Assembly: GCF_004135935.1 (NCBI RefSeq)
Contig: NZ_CP025086.1
Coordinates: 2,914,001-2,978,000, forward strand
Direction: 5' to 3'
Source: Methylovirgula ligni
GTDB taxonomy: Bacteria > Pseudomonadota > Alphaproteobacteria > Rhizobiales > Beijerinckiaceae
DNA length: 64,000 nucleotides
In this document: positions 36,157-45,158 of the stretch, piece by piece
Layout of the letters: each line of letters begins with the position of its first letter
Numbering within the stretch: the first letter of the stretch is position 1
The notes under the pieces: generated by a model
The model's input: only the letters and a program-made list of their open reading frames with translations
Databases searched by the model: none
What the model was told of the DNA's origin: nothing
Made by a program: the position numbers and the translations under genes

Positions 36157-37473
36157 ATGTCGCGCGATGCACGAAAACCCGAGACCCTAGCCCTGCATGC
36201 TGGTTGGCGCGCCGACCCCACGACGGGGTCCGTCGCCGTCCCGATTCATCAAACGACGTCCTACCAATTCCATCATACGGCGCATGCCGAGAATCTCTTC
36301 GCCCTGCGCGAACTCGGCTTCATTTATACGCGCATCGGCAATCCGACGAACGATGTGCTCGAACAACGTGTTGCGGCGCTCGAAGGCGGCGCCGCGGCGC
36401 TGGCGGTTGCCTCCGGCCAGGCCGCTTCGGCCTTCGCGCTGCAGAACATCGCGTCTGCCGGGGACAATGTCGTTTCCTCGACCGATCTTTATGGCGGCAC
36501 CTGGAATCTTTTCGCCAATACGCTGAAGACGCAAGGCATCGAGGTTCGCTTCGTCGATCCCGCTGACCCGGAGAATTTTCGCCGCGCCACGGACGAGCGC
36601 ACCCGGGCCTATTATCTCGAAACCCTGCCCAATCCGAAGCTCATCGTGCCGCCGATCGCGGAGATTGCCGCCATCGGCCGGGACTACGGCATTCCGCTCA
36701 TCGTCGATAACACCGCGACGCCACTGATCGCCCAGCCCTTCGCGCATGGCGCGGCCATCGTCGTCTATTCGGCGACGAAATATCTCGGCGGCCACGGCAA
36801 CTCGATCGGCGGCCTCATCGTCGATGGCGGCAATTTCGATTGGGAGAAATTTCCACAGCGCCAGCCGGCGCTGAACACGCCGGACCCGAGCTATCATGGC
36901 GCGATCTGGGCCGAGGCGGCCAAGCCTCTGGGGCCCATCGCCTATATCCTGAAGGCGCGCACGACATTGTTGCGCGATCTCGGCTCGGCGCTGTCGCCAT
37001 TCAATGCCTTCCTCATCATCCAGGGCATTGAATCGCTTGCCTTGCGCATCGAGCGGCATGTCGAGAATGCAAACAAGGTCGTTGAATATCTCAAGCAGCG
37101 GCCGGAGGTCGTGCGCATCATCCACCCCTCGCAGCAAAGCGGCGTGGAGCGGGCGCGTGCCGACAAATATCTGCGCGGCCAGTATGGCGGCCTCGTCGGC
37201 TTCGAACTGGCGGGCGGGCGCGAGGCAGGCCGGCGCTTCATCGACGGGCTGGAGCTCTTCTATCATGTCGCCAATATTGGCGACTCGCGCAGCCTCGCCA
37301 TCCACCCGGCAACGACAACCCATTCGCAATTGTCGCCCGAAGATCAGCTTGCAACCGGCGTTTCGGACAATTACGTCCGCCTGTCAGTAGGCATAGAGCA
37401 TATCGACGATATCGTTGCCGAACTCGATCGCGGCTTTGCCGCCGCCGGCACACTTGCGCGAGCTGCCGAATGA
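36157..37473 (+). CDS. metY: O-acetylhomoserine/O-acetylserine sulfhydrylase (MetY-like)
   Basis: A 438-residue PLP enzyme of the Cys/Met metabolism family. It has TLALHAGWRADPTTGSVAVPIHQTTSY, the ALEGGAAALAVASGQAA motif, DNTATPLIAQPF and the PLP lysine in VVYSATKYLGGHGNSIGG. The length and the ALNTPDPSYHGAIWAE region fit MetY rather than cystathionine synthase or lyase. It should join sulfide to O-acetylhomoserine (homocysteine) and may also use O-acetylserine (cysteine). The next gene supplies O-acetylserine, so this pair can feed cysteine to the encapsulated desulfurase or re-use its sulfur. The ATG follows TTGGAG. Confidence 0.93.
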   Translation: MSRDARKPETLALHAGWRADPTTGSVAVPIHQTTSYQFHHTAHAENLFALRELGFIYTRIGNPTNDVLEQRVAALEGGAAALAVASGQAASAFALQNIASAGDNVVSSTDLYGGTWNLFANTLKTQGIEVRFVDPADPENFRRATDERTRAYYLETLPNPKLIVPPIAEIAAIGRDYGIPLIVDNTATPLIAQPFAHGAAIVVYSATKYLGGHGNSIGGLIVDGGNFDWEKFPQRQPALNTPDPSYHGAIWAEAAKPLGPIAYILKARTTLLRDLGSALSPFNAFLIIQGIESLALRIERHVENANKVVEYLKQRPEVVRIIHPSQQSGVERARADKYLRGQYGGLVGFELAGGREAGRRFIDGLELFYHVANIGDSRSLAIHPATTTHSQLSPEDQLATGVSDNYVRLSVGIEHIDDIVAELDRGFAAAGTLARAAE

Positions 37474-37526
37474 GCGCGCGCGGCCTCCTCAACCTTATCT
37501 GTTGTCGCTAGCCGGGATTTGTTCTA

Positions 37527-38402
37527 ATGGCATTCGAGAAAGCGCATGTCATGCTCGTATCGACGTCACCAGCGCCGCCTCTGCGGCAAGTCTTCTCGGA
37601 CGACACTCTTTGGGACCGCTTGCGGCAAGAGGCGGCCGATGTTCTGGCGCGTGAGCCGGTTCTCGCCGCCCTCATCCTGACCACAGTCATCAATCGTGAA
37701 ACATTCGAGCAGGCGGTCATCCACCGCGTTGCCCTGCGCCTCGCCAACGGCACGGTTTCCACAGATCTGATTGTCGACGCTTTTACCGCCGCCTTGCGCG
37801 AGGACCCCGAAATCGGCAAGGCGTTCCGCGCCGATATCGCCGCCGTCGTTGATCGCGATCCGGCCACGGCGCGGCTGATCGAGCCCCTGCTCTACTACAA
37901 GGGCTTTCACGCCATCGAGACGCACCGGCTCGCGCATTATCTCTGGAACATCAATCAGCGCGACCTTGCCTTCTACCTGCAAAGCCGCTCGTCCGAACTT
38001 TTCCAGACCGACATTCATCCGGCCGCGCGCTTCGGCCGTGGCATCTTCCTCGACCACGCGACCGGCTTCGTCGTCGGCGCGACCGCCATCATCGAGGACA
38101 ATGTCTCGATCCTGCAGAACGTGACGCTCGGCGGCACAGGCAAGGAATCGGGCGACCGGCATCCAAAGATCAAGAGCGGCACGATGATCGGCGCGGGGGC
38201 GAAAATCCTCGGCAATATCGAAGTCGGGCCCTGCGCCCGCGTCGCGGCGGGCTCGGTCGTGCTGAGCCCGGTACCCGCCAATTCCACGGTCGCCGGCGTT
38301 CCGGCCAAGATCGTCGGCACCGCCGGCTGCCCCGAGCCGGCGCGCGACATGAACCAGATTTTGAGCAAGCTCGCCTACGATTCCTTCAGCTATTCCATCT
38401 GA
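37527..38402 (+). CDS. cysE: Serine O-acetyltransferase
   Basis: The 291-residue enzyme makes O-acetylserine from serine and acetyl-CoA, the committed step of cysteine synthesis. The N-terminal helical domain (LWDRLRQEAADVLAREPVLAALI) is followed by the hexapeptide-repeat left-handed helix: YKGFHAIETHRLAHYLW, DIHPAARFGRGIFLDHATGFVVG, ILQNVTLGGTGKESGDRHPKI and VAGVPAKIVG. An analogous serine acetyltransferase (SrpH) accompanies the SrpI encapsulin in Synechococcus. An in-frame ATG at 37551 is an alternative start. Confidence 0.95.
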   Translation: MAFEKAHVMLVSTSPAPPLRQVFSDDTLWDRLRQEAADVLAREPVLAALILTTVINRETFEQAVIHRVALRLANGTVSTDLIVDAFTAALREDPEIGKAFRADIAAVVDRDPATARLIEPLLYYKGFHAIETHRLAHYLWNINQRDLAFYLQSRSSELFQTDIHPAARFGRGIFLDHATGFVVGATAIIEDNVSILQNVTLGGTGKESGDRHPKIKSGTMIGAGAKILGNIEVGPCARVAAGSVVLSPVPANSTVAGVPAKIVGTAGCPEPARDMNQILSKLAYDSFSYSI

Positions 38403-38500
38403 TCGCACCCGCTGAACCGGCATTCGGCGTCGCCGGATCGCGTAACGCTTCCTTCAAGGCTGGGCTCTAAGATGGCCGGGTTCGCGCCCCGGTTATCATC

Positions 38501-39937
38501 ATGTTGATTTCTCTTACTTTTTTTCTGAATGCGGCGATCAATTTCGCGCTCGGGCTGGTGGTCGCCAAAATTCTGGGACCGGCCGAGTTCGGCCGCTTTG
38601 CCATCGGTGCGACCCTCGCGCTGACGCTCAATTCGATCGTGTTCGAATGGGTGCGGCTTTCGGCAACCCGCCTCTATGGCGCGACCGCGCGCGACAGCCA
38701 GCCGGACCTGCGGGCGAGCCTCAACGCCGCCTATCTCGCGGGCGCGCTGGTGCTGATCCTGATCGGCGCATTACTACTGCTCTTCGGCGGCAAATATCTC
38801 TCCCCGGCGCTCGCGGCCGCTGTCATTGTCTCGGCGATCGCAAACGGATTCTTCGAATATTGGACTGCGCTCGCCCGCGCGCGGTTTCGCAACGTCGCCT
38901 ATGCGAAACTGGTTATCGTCAAGAACGTCACGAGCTTGATCCTGATGATCGCGGCAGGTGTCGTTCTGCGCAACGCTGCGGCGGTCCTTGCCGCGTCGAG
39001 TCTTGCCGTGCTGATCTCACTCGCCCCGGTATGGCGGGAGCTTCAAGATCCCGGCGCTGCACTTTCGCTGGCGCGCAAGGAGCGCATCTTCTCCTTTGGG
39101 CACTACGGCGTTCCGCTCGTGATCGCCAGCGTCATCTATCAACTCATTCTATTAGCGAACCGCTCGCTCGCCGCCGCCTGGCTCGGCTTCGCGGCGGCAG
39201 GCCAGCTCTCTCTCGCGACCGACCTCAGCCTGCGCCTGTTCCAGACCGCGGCGGCCGGCTTCGACGCTTTCCTGTTTCAGCTTGTCGTTGGCCGCGAAGC
39301 GACGCACGGCAAAGATGCCGCGCAAAAGCAGGTCGCGATCAATATGCTTCTCGTCGCTGCGATCCTCGTGCCGCTCGCCGCGGGCTACGTTGCGATCATG
39401 CCCTCCTTCGAGGCGATCCTCATTCCGGCGAAATATCGCGGCAACTTCGCGCAGCTCAGTCTCATCCTCGCGCCGGGCCTGGTTCTCTACTGTCTCGCCC
39501 AATACGCCTTCACCCCTGTCTTCCAGCTCGCGATGCAAACGCGCCAGGTCATCTGGGCGGCGTTCGCAGCCCTTGCCTGTTACGCCGCGCTTCTCGCCTT
39601 TCTGCCGCATGGCGCGGGCGTCGAAGCCTTTGCCTGGGTCCATTGCGCGAGCTACGCGGTCGGCGCGGGCGTCATCGCGATCATGGGCGCGCGGCTTAGC
39701 AAACGCTGGCCGGCGCTGCGCGACTTCCTCGCAGTGTTCGCCGCGACTGCGGCCATGCTTCTCGCGACCTGGCCGTGCCGAAGCCTCGGCTCGCCATGGC
39801 TCGCGCTTGTGAGCGCGGCGACGATCGGCCCGATCGTCTATTGCGGCCTGGCCTGGATATTCGACATCGCCGGCATCCGGCAAGCGGTTCTCGCCCGTTA
39901 CCCAAGGGCGCGCAGGCTCTTCGCCGACGGCAAATAA
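38501..39937 (+). CDS. Polysaccharide/lipid flippase (MOP superfamily, Wzx-like)
   Basis: This 478-residue protein with about 12-14 predicted membrane segments resembles lipopolysaccharide biosynthesis flippases. It starts directly with a hydrophobic helix (LISLTFFLNAAINFALGLVVAKILGPAEFGRFA); the LGPAEFGRFA turn is the classical N-terminal motif of Wzx/RfbX-like transporters. No other exopolysaccharide genes are near except the GT-C-like protein at 29566. Its substrate is unknown, and a link to the sulfur locus is not implied. Confidence 0.85.
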   Translation: MLISLTFFLNAAINFALGLVVAKILGPAEFGRFAIGATLALTLNSIVFEWVRLSATRLYGATARDSQPDLRASLNAAYLAGALVLILIGALLLLFGGKYLSPALAAAVIVSAIANGFFEYWTALARARFRNVAYAKLVIVKNVTSLILMIAAGVVLRNAAAVLAASSLAVLISLAPVWRELQDPGAALSLARKERIFSFGHYGVPLVIASVIYQLILLANRSLAAAWLGFAAAGQLSLATDLSLRLFQTAAAGFDAFLFQLVVGREATHGKDAAQKQVAINMLLVAAILVPLAAGYVAIMPSFEAILIPAKYRGNFAQLSLILAPGLVLYCLAQYAFTPVFQLAMQTRQVIWAAFAALACYAALLAFLPHGAGVEAFAWVHCASYAVGAGVIAIMGARLSKRWPALRDFLAVFAATAAMLLATWPCRSLGSPWLALVSAATIGPIVYCGLAWIFDIAGIRQAVLARYPRARRLFADGK

Positions 39938-40147
39938 TCTCGCCACTGCGAAACGACCATGTGCAGGCAGCACAACCGGGGCTGGTTTCAGCCGGAGGCC
40001 TGCACGATTTGAATGGTAAAACGAGCCTATTACGCAACGGCATCAAAATTTTCCGGTGGGAATGCATCCACACGCCAGTTTCGGTAATTGCAGCTATGAC
40101 ATCCAGGCACATAGCATTTGCCTGAACCTCAATGTGCAAAGGATCTC

Positions 40148-40639
40148 ATGTTCGATGCCTCTTTGCGACAGCGTGCCGCGACGCTGGTCGATCGCTATCG
40201 CGAGCGGGGGTTGACCCTCGTTACCGCAGAATCCTGTACCGGCGGTTTGATCTCCGGACTGATCACCGAGATTCCCGGTGCGTCGAAAGTCTTCGAACGC
40301 GGCTATGTCACTTATTCCAACCGGGCCAAGGAAGAATGCATCGACGTCGCTCCTGATCTTCTCGATCAATTCGGCGCTGTCAGCGCCGAGGTTGCTGAAG
40401 CGATGGCCGAGGGAGCCTTGCGCTTTTCCGCCGCCAGCGTCGCGCTTTCCGTCACCGGAATCGCCGGACCGGACGGCGGCTCCGAGGCAAAACCCGTCGG
40501 ACTTGTCTATTTCGGCTATGGCCGCTCCGGGCAGATCGCAACAATCGAAAAAAGATTCGGGCCCATTGGCCGCAGTCAGATCCGTCTCGCCGCAGTTGGA
40601 GTCGCCCTCGATCTTCTGTTCAACGCCGTGGTAGGCTGA
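40148..40639 (+). CDS. CinA-family C-terminal domain protein (PncC nicotinamide-nucleotide amidohydrolase)
   Basis: A 163-residue single-domain protein of the PncC/CinA C-terminal family, which deamidates nicotinamide mononucleotide in NAD recycling. Signature stretches are TLVTAESCTGGLISGLITEIPGASKVFERGYVTYSN, GAVSAEVAEAMAEGAL and SVTGIAGPDGGSEAKPVGLVYFG. The ATG at 40148 has AAAGGATC upstream. In relatives this gene usually follows ispDF directly (recalled, not checked), so here it marks the right edge of the inserted region. It ends against the Coq10-like gene on the opposite strand without a gap. Confidence 0.93.
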   Translation: MFDASLRQRAATLVDRYRERGLTLVTAESCTGGLISGLITEIPGASKVFERGYVTYSNRAKEECIDVAPDLLDQFGAVSAEVAEAMAEGALRFSAASVALSVTGIAGPDGGSEAKPVGLVYFGYGRSGQIATIEKRFGPIGRSQIRLAAVGVALDLLFNAVVG

Positions 40640-41098
40640 TCAGCCCGCGCGCCCGTAGACGAGATCGGCGCGGTTCTCGAAAGCCTCGGCGAATTTGCGG
40701 AACGCTGTTTCAAACATGCCGCCAACAAGGACCGCTAACGCCCGGCTCTTGAACTCGTAGGAAATATCGAATTCGACTTTGCAGGAGCGCTCGCCGTGCG
40801 CGACGAAACGCCAGCGATTCTCCAGATGGCGGAACGGCCCGTCGATGTATTCGACGAGGATTTCGAGCTTTTCAGCATCGCAGGTCACGCGGCTGGTGAA
40901 GCGCTCGCGGATTGCCTTGTAGCCGACTTCCATGTCGGCGACGAAGAGCGTGCGGCCATCCGGCAAAGTAGTATGCTCACGCACGGTCAGCGCCCGGCAT
41001 AGCGGCAGGAAGTTCGGATAGGCTTCGACATCCGCGACAAGATCGAACATCGCCTTGGCGGAGTGTGGGACCATCCGGCTGGTGCGAAAACTGGGCAT
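40640..41098 (-). CDS. Coq10/RatA-type START-domain protein
   Basis: This 152-residue polyketide-cyclase/START-fold protein is homologous to mitochondrial Coq10 (ubiquinone binding) and bacterial RatA. Motifs are PHSAKAMFDLVADVEAYPNFLPLC, VGYKAIRERFTSRV and IDGPFRHLENRWRF, with a long C-terminal helix FETAFRKFAEAFENRAD. In alphaproteobacteria it sits beside lipA, and a role as ubiquinone-handling lipid-binding protein is more likely than toxin activity. It converges on cinA. Confidence 0.9.
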   Translation of the reverse strand: MPSFRTSRMVPHSAKAMFDLVADVEAYPNFLPLCRALTVREHTTLPDGRTLFVADMEVGYKAIRERFTSRVTCDAEKLEILVEYIDGPFRHLENRWRFVAHGERSCKVEFDISYEFKSRALAVLVGGMFETAFRKFAEAFENRADLVYGRAG

Positions 41099-41147
41099 GG
41101 TGCATCGATAACAAAGAGCGCCGCGGTTTGTCTTGCGGCAAGATTGA

Positions 41148-42098
41148 TCAGGTTTTGCTGGCGCGTTTGGCTTTGAGTTTAGCGAAGTCCTCGGCGGCGT
41201 GATAGGAGGAGCGGGTGAGCGGCGAGGCTGAGGCGAGCAGGAAGCCCTTGGCGAGAGCGATCTCCTGCAGCGCGCTGAACTCCTGCGGCGCCGGGAATGC
41301 GATCACCGGATGATGCTTGCGCGTCGGCTGCAGATATTGGCCGATGGTGAGAAAATCGACATCGGCGCTGCGCAGATCGTCCATCAGTTGCAAAATCTCG
41401 TCGCGCGTCTCGCCGAGGCCGACCATGATGCCGGACTTGGTGAAGAGCTGCGGGTCGAGTTCCTTCGCCCGCTGCAGCAGCCGCACCGAATGGAAGTAAC
41501 GCGCCCCGGGCCGCACGCTCGGATATTTCGACGGCACCGTCTCGAGATTGTGGTTGAAGACATCGGGCTTGGCTTCGACGACGATCTCCAGCGCGCCGGG
41601 CTTGCGCAGAAAATCCGGGGTCAGCACTTCGATCGTCGTGTGCGGGCTGGCCGTGCGGATGGCGCCGATCACCGCCGCGAAGTGCCGCGCCCCGCCGTCG
41701 TCGAGATCATCGCGGTCGACCGAGGTGACGACGACATGGGCGAGGCCGAGTTTGGCGACCGCCTCCGCCACCTGCCCCGGCTCACGCGGATTGACCGCAC
41801 CCGGCAGCCCGGTCCTGACATTGCAGAAGGCGCACGCGCGGGTGCAGGTATCCCCCAGGATCATGAAGGTCGCGTGCTTTTTCTCCCAGCACTCGCCGAT
41901 ATTGGGGCAGCCGGCTTCCTCGCAGACGGTGACGAGCCGGTGCTCTTTGACGATCGCGGCGGTCTCGCGCCAGGCGGGCGAGCCCGGCGCCTTGACGCGG
42001 ATCCAGTCCGGCTTCTTCGCCACCGGCTGGTCCGGCCGGTGGGCTTTCTCCGGGTGACGCGCGGAGATGGTGGAGGGTAAGGGCGGTGCTAAAGTCAT
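41148..42098 (-). CDS. lipA: Lipoyl synthase
   Basis: Radical-SAM enzyme inserting two sulfurs into octanoyl-E2 domains. Two cysteine clusters are intact: [12 protein letters not shown] (auxiliary Fe-S) and [10 protein letters not shown] (radical SAM CxxxCxxC). A C-terminal RSSYHA serine ligand is also present. The product activates the lipoyl domains of PdhB/PdhC encoded next door. The ATG at 42098 is given; AGGA lies better spaced for a TTG at 42110 or GTG at 42107, so the N-terminus may be up to four residues longer. ChaB diverges from it. Confidence 0.95.
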   Translation of the reverse strand: MTLAPPLPSTISARHPEKAHRPDQPVAKKPDWIRVKAPGSPAWRETAAIVKEHRLVTVCEEAGCPNIGECWEKKHATFMILGDTCTRACAFCNVRTGLPGAVNPREPGQVAEAVAKLGLAHVVVTSVDRDDLDDGGARHFAAVIGAIRTASPHTTIEVLTPDFLRKPGALEIVVEAKPDVFNHNLETVPSKYPSVRPGARYFHSVRLLQRAKELDPQLFTKSGIMVGLGETRDEILQLMDDLRSADVDFLTIGQYLQPTRKHHPVIAFPAPQEFSALQEIALAKGFLLASASPLTRSSYHAAEDFAKLKAKRASKT

Positions 42099-42163
42099 GG
42101 TCTTCACCAAATATCGTCCTGGTTTTCCCAGGACTCACTGAATCCGACTGACAGGAGCCGGTC

Positions 42164-42376
42164 TTGCCTTATTCCAGCAACGAAGATCTTCCGCCCCAAG
42201 TCCGTGATCATCTGCCAGCCCACGCCCAGGATATCTTCCGGGCTGCCTTCAACGCGGCCCATGCCGAACACGAGAACGATCCGCGCCAGGAAGAGGCTGC
42301 TTTCCGCATTGCCTGGGCGGCGGTCAAAAAACACTATCACAAGGCCGGCGACCGCTGGGTCGCAAACGAAGACTAG
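42164..42376 (+). CDS. ChaB family protein
   Basis: The 70-residue protein has the ChaB core: MPYSSNEDLPPQVRDHLPAHAQDIFRAAFNAAHAEH, then EEAAFRIAWAAVKKHYHK. E. coli ChaB is linked to the ChaA cation antiporter, but its biochemical role is unclear. The start is TTG at 42164 with a well-placed CAGGAG site. It is inserted, on the opposite strand, between lipA and lpdA, and its stop is eight bases before the lpdA stop. Confidence 0.88.
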   Translation: MPYSSNEDLPPQVRDHLPAHAQDIFRAAFNAAHAEHENDPRQEEAAFRIAWAAVKKHYHKAGDRWVANED

Positions 42377-42384
42377 CGGCCCGC

Positions 42385-43827
42385 CTAGATATGGATAGCG
42401 CGGCCGTAAGCGTCGAGCACGCTCTCGTGCATCGTCTCCGACAGGGTCGGATGCGGGAAGATCGTGCCGATCAGCTCCGCCTCGGTCGTCTCGCAGTTCA
42501 TGGCGACGACAAAACCCTGAATGAGTTCGGTGACTTCCGCGCCGATCATATGGGCGCCGAGGAGGCGCCCCGTCGCCACGTCGAAGATCGTCTTGGTCAG
42601 GCCCTCGGGCTCCCCCAGGGCAATCGCCTTGCCATTGCCGATGAACGGGAACCGGCCGATCCTGAGCTGATAGCCCGCCGCCTTGGCCTTTTCCTCGGTC
42701 AGGCCGACCGAGGCGATCTGCGGATTGCAATAGGTGCAGCCGGGGACCCTGTCGCGGTCAAGCGGATGCGGATGCTGGCCGGCGATGGCCTCGACGCAGA
42801 TGACGCCCTCATGCTCGGCCTTGTGCGCCAGCATGGGCGGGCCGGCGACATCGCCGATGGCATAGACGCCCGCCACATTGGTGCGGCCGAGCCCGTCCGT
42901 GACGATGATGCCGCGCTCGGTCTTCACCCCGAGCGCCTCGAGGCCGAGGGTCTCGACATTGCCGATGACGCCAACGGCGGAGATCAGCCGCTCGGCTTTC
43001 AAGGTCTGCGGCTGGCCGTTGGCATCTTCCGCAAGGGCGGTGACGCCGTTGGCGCCCTTTTCGACCTTGGTGATCTTCGTGCCGGTGAGGACCTTGATGC
43101 CGCGCTTCTCGAACCTCTTCTGCGCCAGCGCCGCGATCTCGGCATCCTCGGCCGGCAGGATACGCGGCAGAACCTCGATCAGCGTCACCTCGGCGCCGAA
43201 GTCGCGATAGAACGAAGCGAACTCGACGCCGATGGCGCCCGAGCCGACGACGATCAGGCTTTTGGGGATCGCGTCCGGCATCATCGCCTCGAAATAGGTC
43301 CAGATGAGCTTGCCGTCCGGCTCCAGCCCGGGCAGGACGCGCGGCCGCGCTCCGGTGGCGACGATGATGTGTTTTGCCTGATAGGTGCCCTCGCCCAATA
43401 CGCCCTTGGGCAGCGCCGCCTGCGGCTGATGCGCCGGCTTCGACGGCTTGCCGACCCGGACCTCGCCGGGCTTGGTCAATTGCGCCTCGCCCCAGATCAC
43501 ATCGACCTTGTTCTTCTTCAGCAGGAAGCCGACCCCGGCATTGAGCTGCGCCGAGATCTTGCGCGAACGGTCCTTGATCGCCTCGGCGTCATAGCCGATC
43601 TTGCCCTCGATCCTGAGGCCGTAATCCTTCGCGTGCCGGGCGTAATGATAAATCTCGGCCGAGCGCAGCAGCGCCTTGGTCGGGATGCAGCCCCAGTTGA
43701 GGCAGATGCCGCCGAGATGCTCGCGCTCCACCACCGCCGTCTTCAGGCCCAATTGCGCCGCGCGGATCGCCGCCACATAGCCGCCAGGCCCACCGCCAAT
43801 GACGATCACGCCGTAAGCATTCGCCAT
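42385..43827 (-). CDS. lpdA: Dihydrolipoyl dehydrogenase (E3)
   Basis: FAD flavoenzyme that reoxidises dihydrolipoamide. It has the N-terminal FAD site VIGGGPGGYVAAIRAAQLG, redox-active disulfide GGICLNWGCIPTKALL, NAD-binding VVGSGAIGVEFASFY and the C-terminal base motif HPTLSE (His-Glu). A Pro/Gln-rich inset around KPSKPAHQPQAALPKG (residues about 127-142) is longer than in most E3 enzymes. It completes a pdhA-pdhB-pdhC-lpdA operon with one base between genes pdhC and lpdA. Confidence 0.96.
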   Translation of the reverse strand: MANAYGVIVIGGGPGGYVAAIRAAQLGLKTAVVEREHLGGICLNWGCIPTKALLRSAEIYHYARHAKDYGLRIEGKIGYDAEAIKDRSRKISAQLNAGVGFLLKKNKVDVIWGEAQLTKPGEVRVGKPSKPAHQPQAALPKGVLGEGTYQAKHIIVATGARPRVLPGLEPDGKLIWTYFEAMMPDAIPKSLIVVGSGAIGVEFASFYRDFGAEVTLIEVLPRILPAEDAEIAALAQKRFEKRGIKVLTGTKITKVEKGANGVTALAEDANGQPQTLKAERLISAVGVIGNVETLGLEALGVKTERGIIVTDGLGRTNVAGVYAIGDVAGPPMLAHKAEHEGVICVEAIAGQHPHPLDRDRVPGCTYCNPQIASVGLTEEKAKAAGYQLRIGRFPFIGNGKAIALGEPEGLTKTIFDVATGRLLGAHMIGAEVTELIQGFVVAMNCETTEAELIGTIFPHPTLSETMHESVLDAYGRAIHI

Positions 43828-43828
43828 G

Positions 43829-45148
43829 CTAAATGCCCAACAAAGTCAGCGGGACCTCGATATGATGCCGGAACGCCGAAAGCAGTTCCGCGCCCGTGGC
43901 GCCGTCGATGGCGCGGTGATCGCAGGAAAGCGTCGCGCCGATCAGCGTCGCCGGGACGATCTGGCCCTTGCGCACAACGGGCCGCGCCTCGCCCGCGCCG
44001 ACCGCGAGGATCGAAGACTGCGGCGGGTTGATGATGGCCGAAAATTCCTTGATCCCATACATGCCGAGATTGGAGACGGCACTGACGCCGCCCTCATATT
44101 CTGACGGCTTCAGCCGCCGCTGTTTGGCGCGCGCGGCATAATCCTTCATCGTGCTGGAGATGACCGAGAGCGGCAGGAGATCGGCCTGCTTCAACACCGG
44201 CGTGATGAGCCCGTCGGGGATCGCCACCGCCACCGCGACGTCGGCATGATGATGCCGCAGCATGCTGTTTTCGAGGAAGGTGACATTGGCGTTCGGCACA
44301 TCGATCAACGCCAGAGCCAAAGCCTTGACGATCATGTCGTTGACCGAAAGCTTGTAGTCGGGCGTGCCGTCCTTCGCCTTCGGTGCTGCGGCGTTCAATT
44401 CGCCGCGCAGCTTCAAAAGCGCGTCGATCTCGCATTCGATGGTCAGATAGAAATGCGGGATATTCGTCGTCGCCTCGACAAGCCGCCGCGCGATCGTCTT
44501 GCGCATCGTCTCATGCGGAACTTCGTCGAACGAGTCAGACGCAAAATATTGCTTGATGATCGCGTCGGATTGCGTCGGCTTCGGCAGCGGCGCAACCGCT
44601 GCGGCAGCAGGTGCGGCCTTGCCGACGCCGGCTGCGAGGGCGGCCGTCACATCGGCGGCGATGATGCGACCATGCGGACCAGAGCCGGTGACAGCCGCGA
44701 GATCAAGCTTGTTCTGCCCCGCGAGGCGGCGCGCCAGCGGCGAGGCGAAACGGCGCGCCGGCTTGCCGGCCTCCGCCTGCGGAAAGGCGACGACATTTCC
44801 CGGCGCGGAGGCCGGAGCTGTTGGCGTTGATACGGACGCTAGCGGCACAGGAGCCGCCGGTTGCACCGGTGCGGACGATCCGGCCGTCAGCGTCTTGGGG
44901 TCTTCGCCCTCTTCCGCGATCAGCGCGATGATTTCATTGACCGGCACATCGTTCGTGCCTGCGGGCACGAGGATCTTGCCGAGCGTGCCTTCGTCGACGG
45001 CTTCGACTTCCATCGTCGCCTTGTCGGTCTCGATCTCGGCGATCACGTCGCCGGACTTCACTGCATCGCCCTCGGCCTTGAGCCAGCGGGTGAGATTGCC
45101 CTTCTCCATCGTCGGCGACAGTGCGGGCATGAGGATTTTGACGGACAT
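43829..45148 (-). CDS. pdhC: Dihydrolipoamide acetyltransferase (E2)
   Basis: Core of pyruvate dehydrogenase, 439 residues. Its domains are a lipoyl domain ([17 protein letters not shown], lipoyl Lys about residue 43), a Pro/Ala linker, the E3/E1-binding domain (FASPLARRLAGQNKLDLAAVTGSGPHGRIIAADV) and the catalytic acyltransferase with CDHRAIDGATGAELL (HxxxDG). The frame extends well upstream into pdhB, but [18 protein letters not shown] at 45148 is clearly the start. It lies ten bases after pdhB. Confidence 0.96.
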   Translation of the reverse strand: MSVKILMPALSPTMEKGNLTRWLKAEGDAVKSGDVIAEIETDKATMEVEAVDEGTLGKILVPAGTNDVPVNEIIALIAEEGEDPKTLTAGSSAPVQPAAPVPLASVSTPTAPASAPGNVVAFPQAEAGKPARRFASPLARRLAGQNKLDLAAVTGSGPHGRIIAADVTAALAAGVGKAAPAAAAVAPLPKPTQSDAIIKQYFASDSFDEVPHETMRKTIARRLVEATTNIPHFYLTIECEIDALLKLRGELNAAAPKAKDGTPDYKLSVNDMIVKALALALIDVPNANVTFLENSMLRHHHADVAVAVAIPDGLITPVLKQADLLPLSVISSTMKDYAARAKQRRLKPSEYEGGVSAVSNLGMYGIKEFSAIINPPQSSILAVGAGEARPVVRKGQIVPATLIGATLSCDHRAIDGATGAELLSAFRHHIEVPLTLLGI

Positions 45149-45158
45149 CCGCGCGATC

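Noticed and set aside
40640-41098. Annotating the START-domain gene as a RatA toxin
   Set aside because: There is no antitoxin partner (RatB) and the lipA neighbourhood points to a Coq10-like role.
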